DNA of 41,487 nt from Bacteroidales bacterium. GTDB lineage: Bacteria; Bacteroidota; Bacteroidia; Bacteroidales; Tenuifilaceae. The position numbers and the translations under genes are program-made. The notes below the pieces were generated by a model. It had not been told where the DNA came from. It worked only from the letters and a program-made list of their open reading frames with translations, and ran no database searches. Where the stretch lies: NCBI GenBank assembly GCA_016931855.1, contig JAFGDZ010000022.1, positions 1-41,487 of the forward strand, given 5' to 3'. Shown here one piece after another: positions 21,016 through 29,333 of this stretch; the first letter of the stretch is position 1; every line of letters starts with the position of its first letter.

Positions 21016-21717
21016 TTAATTCGACTCTGAGATAGATTTGGGATCAATAGGTAACCCAAGGCTCATTGTACTAGAAAGGAAAATACTCTTAATGTAAGTT
21101 CCTTTTGCAGCTGAAGGTTTCAGCTTGTTAATAGTATTAATGAACTCCTGAGCGTTTTCCACAATCATATCTGGGGTAAAGGATACCTTTCCAATAGATG
21201 TGTGAACAATCCCAAATTTATCAACCTTGAAGTCGATCTTACCCTGCTTAACCTCTTTAACAGCCTTGTCGACGTCCATAGTAACGGTACCGCTCTTTGG
21301 GTTAGGCATAAGTCCACGAGGACCAAGTACACGTCCAAGTGCACCAACCTTAGCCATTACGGTAGGCATAGTAATGATAACATCAACATCGGTCCAACCG
21401 TTCTTAATTTTCTCGATGTATTCATCAAGCCCAACGTAATCGGCACCTGCTTCACGTGCAGCATCCTCCTTGTCAGGAGTACACAGCACAAGCACACGTA
21501 CTTCTTTACCAGTACCGTGTGGAAGGGTTACAACACCACGAACCATCTGGTTGGCTTTTCTAGGATCTACGCCTAAGCGTATATCAATGTCAACAGATGC
21601 ATCAAATTTGGTAGTTGTTACCTCTTTCAACAGGTCAGCGGCCTCAACAAGCTTATACTGTTTTCCAGGTTCAATCTTCGACAGAGCAAGCTTCCTGTTC
21701 TTTGTCAGTTTAGTCAT
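21016..21717 (-). CDS. rplA: 50S ribosomal protein L1
   Basis: L1, 233 residues, forms the mobile stalk at the ribosomal E site and often represses its own operon by binding mRNA. The conserved block [22 protein letters not shown] is present, as is the C-terminal [21 protein letters not shown]. It follows rplK by 20 bases. Confidence 0.98.
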   Translation of the reverse strand: MTKLTKNRKLALSKIEPGKQYKLVEAADLLKEVTTTKFDASVDIDIRLGVDPRKANQMVRGVVTLPHGTGKEVRVLVLCTPDKEDAAREAGADYVGLDEYIEKIKNGWTDVDVIITMPTVMAKVGALGRVLGPRGLMPNPKSGTVTMDVDKAVKEVKQGKIDFKVDKFGIVHTSIGKVSFTPDMIVENAQEFINTINKLKPSAAKGTYIKSIFLSSTMSLGLPIDPKSISESN

Positions 21718-21737
21718 TGCACAAAAGAGGTTAATAG

Positions 21738-22178
21738 TTAATTACCTGAAAATTCACCAGTCACAGTGATACCCATGCTACGTGCGGTACCAGCAACCAT
21801 CTTCATTGCTGATTCCAACGTAAAACAGTTCAGGTCAGGCATTTTGTCATTCGCAATTTCCTTAACCTGCTCCCATGTTACACTGGCAACTTTCTTTCGG
21901 TTTGGCTCTGGTGACCCTGACTTTTGCTTGGTAATTTCAAGCAATTGTACTGCCACCGGAGGGGTTTTAACAACAAAATCGAATGACTTGTCGGTATAAT
22001 AGGTAATTACCACAGGCAATACCTTACCAGCCATCGCTTGAGTTCTAGCATTAAACTGCTTACAGAACTCCATGATGTTTACGCCCTTCGAGCCTAGTGC
22101 AGGACCAACCGGAGGTGACGGGTTAGCGGCACCACCCTTGATTTGAAGCTTAATTAATCCAGCTACTTCCTTAGCCAT
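21738..22178 (-). CDS. rplK: 50S ribosomal protein L11
   Basis: L11, 146 residues, binds the GTPase-associated region of 23S rRNA and is needed for the RelA stringent response. The N-terminal proline-rich segment [30 protein letters not shown] and the C-terminal rRNA-binding domain ([14 protein letters not shown]) are intact. It lies 22 bases after nusG. Confidence 0.98.
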   Translation of the reverse strand: MAKEVAGLIKLQIKGGAANPSPPVGPALGSKGVNIMEFCKQFNARTQAMAGKVLPVVITYYTDKSFDFVVKTPPVAVQLLEITKQKSGSPEPNRKKVASVTWEQVKEIANDKMPDLNCFTLESAMKMVAGTARSMGITVTGEFSGN

Positions 22179-22200
22179 AATGCATTAGCTCTTAAAATTA

Positions 22201-22749
22201 TTACTCCTTTTCTACCTGCATGAAGCTTAGCTCCAACGGTGTCTTCCGGCCAAAGATCTTCACCATGACCTTTAGCTTTTTCTTCTCGTCGTTAACCTCC
22301 TCGATGATACCCGAAAATGAGTTAAACGGCCCATCAACCACCTTTACGGTTTCGCCAACATAGAACGGAACATTTAGTTCTTCTTCGCTGTCGGCTAGTT
22401 CATCAACCTTACCTAAAATTCGGTTAACCTCGGATTGGCGCAAGGGTATTGGATCACCTGTTCTAGGGTCACCCAAAAATCCTATAACGTGAGGAATATC
22501 CTTTAGGATATGTGGAATCTCACCTACCAATGCAGCCTCAATTAAAACGTAACCGGGATAGAAGATACGCTCCTTACTTACTTTTTTACCATTTCTTATC
22601 TGGTAAACTTTTTCAGTAGGGATTAGAACCTGCGATATAAAATCGGAAAGTTGAAGCCTATTGACTTCATTGTCAACATACTCCTTTACTTTCTTCTCTT
22701 TACCACCAATGGCTCTAAGTACGTACCACTTCTTTACATTATCTTCCAT
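22201..22749 (-). CDS. nusG: Transcription termination/antitermination protein NusG
   Basis: NusG, 182 residues, binds RNA polymerase and couples it to Rho or the ribosome. The N-terminal NGN domain (KKWYVLRAIGGKEKKVKEYV, IFYPGYVLIEA) and the C-terminal KOW domain (GETVKVVDGPFNSFSGIIEEVNDEKKKLKVMVKIFGRKTPLEL) are complete. It lies 18 bases after secE and 22 before rplK. Confidence 0.98.
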   Translation of the reverse strand: MEDNVKKWYVLRAIGGKEKKVKEYVDNEVNRLQLSDFISQVLIPTEKVYQIRNGKKVSKERIFYPGYVLIEAALVGEIPHILKDIPHVIGFLGDPRTGDPIPLRQSEVNRILGKVDELADSEEELNVPFYVGETVKVVDGPFNSFSGIIEEVNDEKKKLKVMVKIFGRKTPLELSFMQVEKE

Positions 22750-22767
22750 TAAAGTACTCTTTCCCTT

Positions 22768-22959
22768 TTAATAAAGCATGCGGTAAATAAAATCCATAAT
22801 GTTCTCAAAGGAAATATCCATTAAGAAGACAACTAGCGCTATCAATAGGGAAGCTATCATAACAATTAAAGCGCTAGACTGAAGCTCTTTCCACGTTGGC
22901 CACGATACCTTGTAAACAAGTTCGTTGTAAGCTTCTTCAAAGTAAGTTTTAATCTTCAT
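22768..22959 (-). CDS. secE: Preprotein translocase subunit SecE
   Basis: The small essential SecYEG subunit, 63 residues, single transmembrane type. The ATG at 22959 (MKIKTYFEEAYNEL) is chosen because a longer frame would run into the tRNA-Trp gene. The amphipathic segment with the conserved VSWPTWKELQSSA precedes one membrane helix (ALIVMIASLLIALVVFLMDI). It lies 17 bases after tRNA-Trp. Confidence 0.95.
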   Translation of the reverse strand: MKIKTYFEEAYNELVYKVSWPTWKELQSSALIVMIASLLIALVVFLMDISFENIMDFIYRMLY

Positions 22960-22976
22960 ACAGTCAAGATTATTTG

Positions 22977-23049
22977 CACGGGAGGAGCGACTCGAACGCC
23001 CGACACTCGGTTTTGGAGACCGATGCTCTACCAACTGAGCTACACCCGT
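22977..23049 (-). tRNA. trnW: tRNA-Trp (anticodon CCA)
   Basis: The 73-base sequence folds as a cloverleaf with D arm GCTC-AGTTGGTA-GAGC, anticodon loop TCTCCAAAA holding CCA, and T loop TTCGAGT. One T-T mismatch lies at acceptor pair 6-67. No CCA end is encoded. It lies between tuf and secE, as in many bacteria. Confidence 0.95.
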
Positions 23050-23056
23050 AAGTAAA

Positions 23057-23082
23057 GGATGGCTTGGTTACCCAAACCATCC
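23057..23082 (-). promoter_or_regulatory. Hairpin between tuf and tRNA-Trp
   Basis: On the minus strand GGATGGTTTGG and CCAAGCCATCC form an 11-pair stem (one G-U) with a GTAA loop; only a weak T tail (TTTACTT) follows. The unpaired-base pattern fits a partial terminator or processing site that could separate the abundant tuf message from secE-nusG. Confidence 0.65.
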
Positions 23083-23098
23083 CTATAATAGGCTGGAC

Positions 23099-24286
23099 TT
23101 AGTCCACAATTTCAATTACCTGACCAGCACCAACGGTACGTCCACCTTCGCGAATAGCGAAACGAAGACCTTGGTTAACCGCTACTGGGTAGATTAGCTC
23201 TACGGTAATGGTTACGTTGTCACCAGGCATAATCATCTCAACACCTTCTGGAAGAGTGATCTCACCAGTTACGTCAAGAGTACGTAGGTAGAACTGAGGG
23301 CGGTACTTGTTATGGAATGGAGTGTGACGTCCACCTTCCTCTTTCTTAAGGATATAAACCTCTGCCTTAAACTTAGTGTGAGGAGTGATTGAACCTGGCT
23401 TAGCAAGAACCTGACCACGCTTAATCTCTTTCTTGTCGATACCACGAAGAAGAAGACCTACGTTATCACCAGCTTCACCACGGTCAAGAATCTTACGGAA
23501 CATCTCAACACCAGTTACAACAGTTTTTCTCTTTTCAGCACCAAGACCTACAAGTTCAACCTCTTCGCTAGTGTTGATAACGCCAGTCTCGATTCTACCA
23601 GTAGCAACAGTACCACGACCGGTGATAGAGAATACGTCCTCAACAGGCATTAGGAAAGGCTTTTCGTTTTCACGAGGAGGAATTGGAATGTACTCATCAA
23701 CAGCAGCCATAAGTTCCATTACCTTGTCAACCCACTCTTTCTCTCCGTTAAGAGCACCTAGGGCAGAACCACGGATAACAGGAGCGTTGTCGCCATCGAA
23801 GTTGTAGAAGCTTAGAAGTTCACGAACCTCCATTTCTACTAGTTCAAGCATCTCCGCGTCGTCAACCATATCGCACTTGTTAAGGAAAACAACCAATTTA
23901 GGTACGTTTACCTGACGGGCAAGAAGAATGTGCTCGCGAGTTTGAGGCATAGGACCATCAGTAGCAGCAACTACGATGATAGCACCGTCCATCTGAGCAG
24001 CACCAGTAACCATGTTCTTTACGTAGTCAGCGTGACCAGGACAGTCAACGTGAGCGTAGTGACGGTTAGCAGTTTGGTACTCAACGTGAGCAGTGTTAAT
24101 AGTGATACCACGCTCTTTTTCTTCAGGAGCGTTGTCGATAGAATCGAAAGAACGGAACTCAGAAAGACCAGCTTCTGCTAGAACCTTAGTAATAGCGGCG
24201 GTCAAAGTGGTTTTACCGTGGTCAACGTGACCAATAGTACCGATGTTAACGTGAGGTTTCGACCTATCAAATTTTTCTTTAGCCAT
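23099..24286 (-). CDS. tuf: Elongation factor Tu
   Basis: The GTPase that brings aminoacyl-tRNA to the ribosome, 395 residues. G motifs are complete: GHVDHGKT (P-loop), [15 protein letters not shown] and SAL, along with RGITI in switch I. Domains 2 and 3 follow to the C-terminal [10 protein letters not shown]. It is 61 bases after tRNA-Thr(GGT). Confidence 0.99.
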   Translation of the reverse strand: MAKEKFDRSKPHVNIGTIGHVDHGKTTLTAAITKVLAEAGLSEFRSFDSIDNAPEEKERGITINTAHVEYQTANRHYAHVDCPGHADYVKNMVTGAAQMDGAIIVVAATDGPMPQTREHILLARQVNVPKLVVFLNKCDMVDDAEMLELVEMEVRELLSFYNFDGDNAPVIRGSALGALNGEKEWVDKVMELMAAVDEYIPIPPRENEKPFLMPVEDVFSITGRGTVATGRIETGVINTSEEVELVGLGAEKRKTVVTGVEMFRKILDRGEAGDNVGLLLRGIDKKEIKRGQVLAKPGSITPHTKFKAEVYILKKEEGGRHTPFHNKYRPQFYLRTLDVTGEITLPEGVEMIMPGDNVTITVELIYPVAVNQGLRFAIREGGRTVGAGQVIEIVD

Positions 24287-24347
24287 AACTCCAGATATTA
24301 ATAAATTAGAAATTAGAGATTTGTTTTAGTTTAATTTTCTTAGAGAG

Positions 24348-24419
<72 letters not shown>

Positions 24420-24429
24420 CTACGGCTAG

Positions 24430-24502
24430 AGCGGGAGACGAGACTCGAACCCGCGACCCTCAGCTTGGAAGGCTGATGCTCTACCGACTGAGCTACTCCC
24501 GC
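24430..24502 (-). tRNA. trnG: tRNA-Gly (anticodon TCC)
   Basis: The cloverleaf has acceptor GCGGGAG/CTCCCGC, D arm GCTC-AGTCGGTA-GAGC, anticodon loop CTTCCAA and T loop TTCGAGT. It lies 10 bases upstream of tRNA-Thr(GGT) in the same transcript. Confidence 0.96.
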
Positions 24503-24613
24503 TTGTAAAGTTACTAATTGTTAAGCTATTGCATCAGGAGTTGGTTGCTTTATAACACACAAAAGACGATCAACCCCTTGATCTTTTTAACTACACATTT
24601 ACTAACTGCCTTG

Positions 24614-24696
24614 TGGGGAGAGCAGGATTCGAACCTACGAAGGCGTACGCCAGCAGATTTACAGTCTGCCCCAGTTGGCCACTTTGGTATCTCCCC
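24614..24696 (-). tRNA. trnY: tRNA-Tyr (anticodon GTA)
   Basis: An 83-base class II tRNA with a long variable arm. Acceptor GGGGAGA/TCTCCCC, anticodon loop CTGTAAA with GTA, and T loop TTCGAAT are visible. It lies 111 bases upstream of tRNA-Gly. Confidence 0.96.
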
Positions 24697-24717
24697 TAAA
24701 TTACTCAAGAAAAAAAG

Positions 24718-24791
24718 AGCCGGTGGAGGGATTCGAACCCCCGACCAGCTGATTACAAATCAGCTGCTCTGGCCAACTGAGCTACACCGGC
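24718..24791 (-). tRNA. trnT: tRNA-Thr (anticodon TGT)
   Basis: The cloverleaf has acceptor GCCGGTG/CACCGGC, D arm GCTC-AGTTGGCCA-GAGC, anticodon loop TTTGTAA and T loop TTCGAAT. It is the first gene of the tRNA-tuf superoperon, about 55 bases after the promoter's -7 box. Confidence 0.96.
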
Positions 24792-24846
24792 AATCTTGCG
24801 TTAGAACTTCGATTTGTTTCGTTAAATAGCCTCTCAAATCGGTTGG

Positions 24847-24877
24847 CAAATGTAGAAATAATTTAATTACCTCCAAA
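24847..24877 (-). promoter_or_regulatory. Promoter of the tRNA-tuf-rpo superoperon
   Basis: The minus strand reads TTTG, exactly 19 bases, then TACATTTG. This is a full match to the Bacteroidota primary-sigma promoter TTTG-N19-TAnnTTTG. Transcription would start near 24841, about 50 bases before tRNA-Thr(TGT). Confidence 0.85.
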
Positions 24878-24889
24878 ACCTAACTGCTC

Positions 24890-24961
24890 TTTTTTTTAAA
24901 AAAAATCGCCCCTTCACCGGTTGGGCAATCTTACTGCTGGCTGCACTAGTGGTGAAGGGGC
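24890..24961 (-). terminator. Terminator of the xerC-hpf unit
   Basis: GCCCCTTCACC (24908-24918) pairs perfectly with GGTGAAGGGGC (24951-24961), an 11-bp stem with an unusually long 32-base loop. On the minus strand GATTTTTTTT follows. Confidence 0.85.
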
Positions 24962-24983
24962 TAATATCTAGCGTATTGCAAAG

Positions 24984-25283
24984 TTATGCGCCACGCAATT
25001 TTTCTTTGTGCTTATCTACCTGGCGCTTCAATGCGTCAACACATTCGTCTATTGCTTCTTCAAACGTTTTGCATTTGCGCTCGGCGAAAAGGTCATTTCC
25101 GGGAATGTCAAGGCGAATTTCAGCAATTTTGTTTTCCAAATCCTGAGAATTTTCGAGCCTGAGAAAAACCTCGGCTGATAGAATATTGTCGTAAAAACGG
25201 TCGAGCTTTGTAACCTTGTTGTTAACAAAATCGATGAGCTTCTTGTCTGCATCGAATTTAATAGATTGGATCTTCACGTTCAT
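24984..25283 (-). CDS. hpf: Ribosome hibernation-promoting factor, short form
   Basis: This 99-residue protein of the HPF/RaiA family binds the 30S decoding channel and idles ribosomes in slow growth. The beta-alpha-beta fold is recognisable in MNVKIQSIKFDADKKLIDFVNNKVTKLDRF and the C-terminal helix DECVDALKRQVDKHKEKL. It lacks the C-terminal dimerisation domain of the long form. It lies 18 bases after the recombinase gene and is the last gene before a terminator. Confidence 0.95.
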   Translation of the reverse strand: MNVKIQSIKFDADKKLIDFVNNKVTKLDRFYDNILSAEVFLRLENSQDLENKIAEIRLDIPGNDLFAERKCKTFEEAIDECVDALKRQVDKHKEKLRGA

Positions 25284-25301
25284 AATTAATCCTCCTTTAC
25301 A

Positions 25302-26189
25302 TTAATTTGTGGCTCGCGGGTGAGCCTTTGCGTAAGCATTTTTAAGTTTCTGGAAAGAACTGTGCGTATAAACCTGTGTTGCCCCTAGGTTTGCGTGCCC
25401 TAGCAGCTCCTTAATTGCGTTTAAATCGGCTCCATTGTTTAGTAGGTGTGTGGCAAATGTGTGCCTAAGCACATGTGGGCTCTTTTTCTCAAGAGTTGTG
25501 ACCAACGACAAGTAGTGATTCACCACTCTATAAACGTATTTAGAGTACACTTGGTTGCCCTTATCTGTTAAAAAAAGCGCCGTTGTAGAAACATTTTCAA
25601 ACGCAACTTCACGGGCTTTAAGGTACTCCTTAATTAAGGGAGCTAGCTGCGGGTGAATTGGGACTATACGCTCCTTGTTCCCCTTACCTAGCACCTTTAT
25701 GGTATGCGCACTTAAATCAACCCGTTGTAAGGTTAGCCCAACAAGTTCCGACAAACGAATCCCGGTGAAGTACAGCATGTAGATTACGAGTTTATCGCGC
25801 AACCCATGATAGCCTTCGGGGAAGATATTGTGGTTAAAAAGTTTCTGAGTGTCGCTGTCCTTAACATATAGGGGCAAGCGCTTAGCCATTTTGGGGGCTA
25901 CAACCTTTTGGGTGGGATCTGTGCTACAAGCTCCTGTGATGTTTAAAAAATGGTAGTACTGGCGGAGCGTGGATAGCTTTCGGTTAACCGAACGAGGGGT
26001 TACTCCCGTGTTAATAAGCGCTGTAACCCAGGCGCGAATTTGCCTATGGGTTATGGCCGATGGAACCTCGTTGCCGGGCACATAACCACAGAAGGTTAAA
26101 AACTGCCTCAAGTCAGTCCCGTATGAACGGACTGTATGGGCAGAATAACCCTTTTCTACTGCTAGATATTTTAGGAAGGCTGCTTGCAT
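25302..26189 (-). CDS. xerC: Tyrosine recombinase, XerC/XerD type
   Basis: A 295-residue site-specific recombinase of the family that resolves chromosome dimers. The start at 26189 (MQAAFLKYLAVEKGYS) is an ATG; an upstream in-frame GTG would add eight residues unlike the family. The SAM-like N-terminal domain (about 1-85) is followed by the catalytic domain with Arg in GIRLSELVGL, Lys in GKGNKERIVPI, HVLRHTFATHLL, the later His in LLGHANLG and the Tyr nucleophile in TQVYTH. It is the housekeeping Xer type by size and by position with hpf, an arrangement common in Bacteroidota, rather than a mobile-element integrase. XerC versus XerD cannot be settled from this sequence alone. Confidence 0.92.
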   Translation of the reverse strand: MQAAFLKYLAVEKGYSAHTVRSYGTDLRQFLTFCGYVPGNEVPSAITHRQIRAWVTALINTGVTPRSVNRKLSTLRQYYHFLNITGACSTDPTQKVVAPKMAKRLPLYVKDSDTQKLFNHNIFPEGYHGLRDKLVIYMLYFTGIRLSELVGLTLQRVDLSAHTIKVLGKGNKERIVPIHPQLAPLIKEYLKAREVAFENVSTTALFLTDKGNQVYSKYVYRVVNHYLSLVTTLEKKSPHVLRHTFATHLLNNGADLNAIKELLGHANLGATQVYTHSSFQKLKNAYAKAHPRATN

Positions 26190-26201
26190 AGTCGTTATGA
26201 T

Positions 26202-26233
26202 GCAAGATAACACTTACCTTACTCTTACCCAAA
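26202..26233 (-). promoter_or_regulatory. Possible promoter of xerC-hpf
   Basis: The minus strand reads TTTG (overlapping the T tail of the rpsU terminator), 20 bases, then TATCTTGC, a partial match to TAnnTTTG. It lies 13 bases before the xerC ATG. Confidence 0.35.
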
Positions 26234-26258
26234 AAAAAATCAGGCAAAAATGCCTGAT
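26231..26258 (-). terminator. Terminator of rpsU
   Basis: ATCAGGCA (26239-26246) pairs perfectly with TGCCTGAT (26251-26258) around a four-base loop, with eight or more Ts following on the minus strand. Confidence 0.93.
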
Positions 26259-26303
26259 ATAATTCTTAAAAAGGATTAAAAAACGGAACGGTACAGTGTA
26301 GTA

Positions 26304-26495
26304 CTACTCCTCTTTTTGCTGAAGCTGCTGGATGTAAATCGCTTTCTTAATTGCCTCACGTTTTACAATTGATGGCTTAATAAAAGCTTGACGAGAGCGA
26401 AGCTCCTTCATCATTCCAGTTTTCTCAAACTTACGCTTGAATTTCTTCAGCGCCCTTTCAATATTTTCACCTTCCTTTATCGGTATAATAATCAT
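26304..26495 (-). CDS. rpsU: 30S ribosomal protein S21
   Basis: S21, 63 residues, basic (GENIERALKKFKRKFEKTGMMKELRSRQAF). It sits near the 3' end of 16S rRNA, where in Bacteroidota it takes part in hiding the anti-Shine-Dalgarno sequence. It is a single-gene unit with its own promoter and terminator. Confidence 0.97.
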   Translation of the reverse strand: MIIIPIKEGENIERALKKFKRKFEKTGMMKELRSRQAFIKPSIVKREAIKKAIYIQQLQQKEE

Positions 26496-26517
26496 GTTAG
26501 TGGTATTTTATGAACCG

Positions 26518-26548
26518 CAAAATTATACTTAATGTTAACTATTTCAAA
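26518..26548 (-). promoter_or_regulatory. Promoter of rpsU
   Basis: The minus strand reads TTTG, 19 bases, then TAATTTTG, a full match to the Bacteroidota promoter pattern. The leader before the rpsU ATG would be about 15-20 bases. Confidence 0.82.
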
Positions 26549-26624
26549 ATTTTACCCGTTTTTATACCTCCTTTTTGGTAAAATTTGGGACTGCAAAGAT
26601 AGTTAATGAATTATATTAATTCAA

Positions 26625-27545
26625 CTAATCTATAGATAAATAATTCTTGATGCGCGAAAAATCTTCTTTCGATATCAGGTTATTCTCTACCACTTCTGTT
26701 GTAGCCCGTATTTGCGTTACCTTACTCCGATAGTATATAATTGCCTTTGCCTGATAATCGGTTATGTATGGATGTTTGCGCAGCTCATCGTACGAGACCG
26801 TGTTCAAGTTGATTGGCTTGATAAGCGATGCATCGACACTAATTTGAGGCGCTATTTGCTCAACCGCTTCCGTTGTTATGCCGTACACCTCGGTTAGCTG
26901 ATTGGCCTCTTGAAAACCTCCAAGAAGGGTGCGGTAGTTAACAATTCGCTTAGCAAATGTTTTACCTATACCCTTTACGCGGGTTAGCTCCATTGTATCG
27001 GCTGTATTTATGCAAACGGGAACAAACACAGCAGCCACATGTGCTTTTGCTACGGTATCCAATGGTTTTGTGCTGCTGGGTATGTGGATAGTAATATACG
27101 GTTTAAGCCGCTTGAAAGTAGCCGAATCAACTACGTACATCTTACTAAAATCCTTTGGGGATGCAAATGCACCTCCCTTGCTCCTGTATCGAAGGATTAC
27201 CTGAGCTTGTTTCTCGGAAAAGCCAAGTCGCACAAAATCGCGAAGCGTTGCCGTGTTAGGATCAAAAGGAAATTCTTCGGATTTACTTACCAACGGTGCT
27301 TCTTCCTGCTCTATTCTGAACGTGTTTCTGGGTGCGTCATCGTCAATATCCTTAAGCGACGCAAAAAAGCTGTCGGCAACAGCTTGAATATTTGAGTCGA
27401 ACCTCACCTCCTTACGAAGGTACTTGCGATAAGCCATGGGAAGAAAAAGGAGTAGGACAATAATAAAGAGGAGTACAATAATTCCCAAGCGCTCGCCCCG
27501 GGAAAAGGTAAAGTAGTCCTTTATTCTATTAATACGTCTGTTCAT
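26625..27545 (-). CDS. ComEA-like helix-hairpin-helix protein
   Basis: A 306-residue membrane-anchored protein. The ATG at 27545 is preferred over an in-frame TTG seven codons earlier. One transmembrane segment lies near residues 20-42 (LGIIVLLFIIVLLLFLPMAY). After it come three helix-hairpin-helix units: near 88-150 (FDPNTATLRDFVRLGFSEKQAQVILRYR), near 175-235 (TADTMELTRVKGIGKTFAKRIVNYR) and near 245-306 (NLNTVSYDELRKHPYITDYQAKAIIYYR). ComEA proteins bind incoming DNA during competence, but Bacteroidota carry long multi-repeat versions whose role is unproven. No other competence gene is adjacent. Confidence 0.85.
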   Translation of the reverse strand: MNRRINRIKDYFTFSRGERLGIIVLLFIIVLLLFLPMAYRKYLRKEVRFDSNIQAVADSFFASLKDIDDDAPRNTFRIEQEEAPLVSKSEEFPFDPNTATLRDFVRLGFSEKQAQVILRYRSKGGAFASPKDFSKMYVVDSATFKRLKPYITIHIPSSTKPLDTVAKAHVAAVFVPVCINTADTMELTRVKGIGKTFAKRIVNYRTLLGGFQEANQLTEVYGITTEAVEQIAPQISVDASLIKPINLNTVSYDELRKHPYITDYQAKAIIYYRSKVTQIRATTEVVENNLISKEDFSRIKNYLSID

Positions 27546-27636
27546 CCGTACAATACGTTTTAGCAAGGTTATCGAATCTCATAAGCCCAATTTACAGCAA
27601 GCTAGGAAGAGAGCCTAATGCTGTGGCCCAATTTAA

Positions 27637-29004
27637 TTACCCCAATCCGCCAATAAAAATGCTATATATAAATATGGCGGTAATTGCTAGCGGGGCAACA
27701 AAACGGACTATGAAAATATAAGCAGGAAAAAATCGAACCCGTAGCTTATTCTCATTTGAGAGTTCGGCTCGGGTAAGATCCTTTGTAAAATACCAGCCAA
27801 TAAACAGCACTATAAATAGCCCGCCCAAAGGAAGGAGTACGTTAGATGCGGTAAAGTCGAGCAAGTCGAACACCCCTTTGCCAAATATTTTAAAATTGGC
27901 TAACGGGCCAAACGACAGCGAAGCGAAGATCCCAAGTACAGCAATTGATACGGAGGCCAATAGGGTAGCCTTTTTCCGTGAAAGCTTTAGCTCCTCGGCA
28001 AAATAGGCAACTACAACCTCTAGCACCGAAATTGTTGATGTTAGCGCCGCTACTGCAAGTAAAACAAAGAATATTGCGCCAAAAATATCGCCACCAGGCA
28101 TTTGCTGAAAAATTCCGGGCAATGTAATGAACACAAGGCTAGGGCCTGATGCGGGTTCGATATTAAAGGCAAATACAGCAGGAAAAATCATTACTCCTGC
28201 TAGTACTGCAATAATGGTATCGGCCAACGAAACCTGAACGGCAGTTAGTGCAAGGTTCTCATTCTTTCCAAAATAGGAGGCATAGGTTATTAGTGTTCCC
28301 ATGCCAAGGCTTAAAGAAAAGAAGGCCTGCCCTAGTGCGAACAGGATGGTTTCGCCAGTTATTTTTGAGAAGTCGGGCTTAAACAGGAATGATAAACCTG
28401 CCATTGCGCCATCAAGGGTAACGGAGCGCAAGCATAGTATTAAAATGAGTAGCACCAATATCGGCATAAGCAGCTTTGTGTACTTTTCAATACCCTTCTT
28501 AACTCCGGCAATAACAATTGCTGCGGTGAGAGCCATGAAAATAAGCTGCCAAATAACGGGTCGGTAAGTTCCCGAAATAAAGGAATTAAAAGAGGTTTGC
28601 AAATTAGCTGTGGATTGGTTTGCAAACCTATGGGTTACCGATTGCACAATGTACTCCAGGGTCCAGCCAGCAACGGCACTGTAGAACGCAAGAATAAAGA
28701 ATGCGGCTACAACGCCCATAAGTCCAACCATATACCAAGGTTTATTGGGCGAAAGCGCCTTAAAGGAACCAAAAGCATTGCGCTGCCCGCGCCGGCCAAT
28801 TGCAAACTCCGACATCATTACAGGAACGCCAATGAGTATAACACAAAGTAAGTAGATTAGAAGGAAGGCTCCCCCTCCGTTTTGGCCTGTGATATAGGGG
28901 AACTTCCAAATATTACCAAGTCCAACAGCAGAGCCTGCTGCTGCTGCAATAATTCCGAATTTACTCCCAAAGCTATCGCGAATAGGGGATTGAGATAAAG
29001 ACAT
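27637..29004 (-). CDS. Sodium-dependent transporter, neurotransmitter:sodium symporter family
   Basis: A 455-residue inner-membrane protein of the LeuT/SNF family that takes up an amino acid or similar solute with Na+. The ATG at 29004 (MSLSQSPIRDSFGSKFG) is chosen because the longer frame adds residues outside the family. The signature in TM1, SAVGLGNIWKFPYITGQNGGGAF, holds the unwound helix and Na+ site; TM6 (FALGQAFFSLSLGMGTLITYASY) is also typical. About eleven to twelve membrane segments are visible, ending at FVAPLAITAIFIYSIFIG. The substrate cannot be told from sequence. It appears to be a single-gene unit. Confidence 0.93.
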   Translation of the reverse strand: MSLSQSPIRDSFGSKFGIIAAAAGSAVGLGNIWKFPYITGQNGGGAFLLIYLLCVILIGVPVMMSEFAIGRRGQRNAFGSFKALSPNKPWYMVGLMGVVAAFFILAFYSAVAGWTLEYIVQSVTHRFANQSTANLQTSFNSFISGTYRPVIWQLIFMALTAAIVIAGVKKGIEKYTKLLMPILVLLILILCLRSVTLDGAMAGLSFLFKPDFSKITGETILFALGQAFFSLSLGMGTLITYASYFGKNENLALTAVQVSLADTIIAVLAGVMIFPAVFAFNIEPASGPSLVFITLPGIFQQMPGGDIFGAIFFVLLAVAALTSTISVLEVVVAYFAEELKLSRKKATLLASVSIAVLGIFASLSFGPLANFKIFGKGVFDLLDFTASNVLLPLGGLFIVLFIGWYFTKDLTRAELSNENKLRVRFFPAYIFIVRFVAPLAITAIFIYSIFIGGLG

Positions 29005-29333
29005 AGGGGTTGGTTTAAAGGGGTTAAACAAGTTTTTGGGTGCATCTAAGTTGTAGAAAAAATGCATTCTATGCAAAAGGCATTGCCAACAACCTGCTAA
29101 TATTTTAGGGAAAAGCCTACTTTATTCCAGAGAGGGGTATGAGAAAATGCTAGGTACTACCAATAAATAATATGGGTAAACAATGCTTATCTCACCTAGA
29201 ACCTGTTTGAGCTTTAGATAAGTAAAGCCAAAGGTGCATTGAAAAGGGCACTCCCTCCTGAGCGCTTGGGCTACAGCTTTATTGCCATGGCTTATAGCAA
29301 ACCCAACCAGCCACTAAATGTGATGATTAACCG
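29005..29333. other. Intergenic region between TamL and transporter genes
   Basis: These 329 bases hold no open frame of note. I see no clear terminator after the TamL gene and no full TTTG-N19-TAnnTTTG promoter for the transporter. Confidence 0.5.

Noticed and set aside
22960-23034. An N-terminal extension of SecE by 25 residues
   Set aside because: The extension runs through the tRNA-Trp gene; the ATG at 22959 gives the normal SecE start.
25302-26189. Integrase of a mobile element
   Set aside because: Size, motifs and the neighbourhood with hpf fit the housekeeping Xer recombinase; no attachment-site duplication is seen at the nearby tRNAs.
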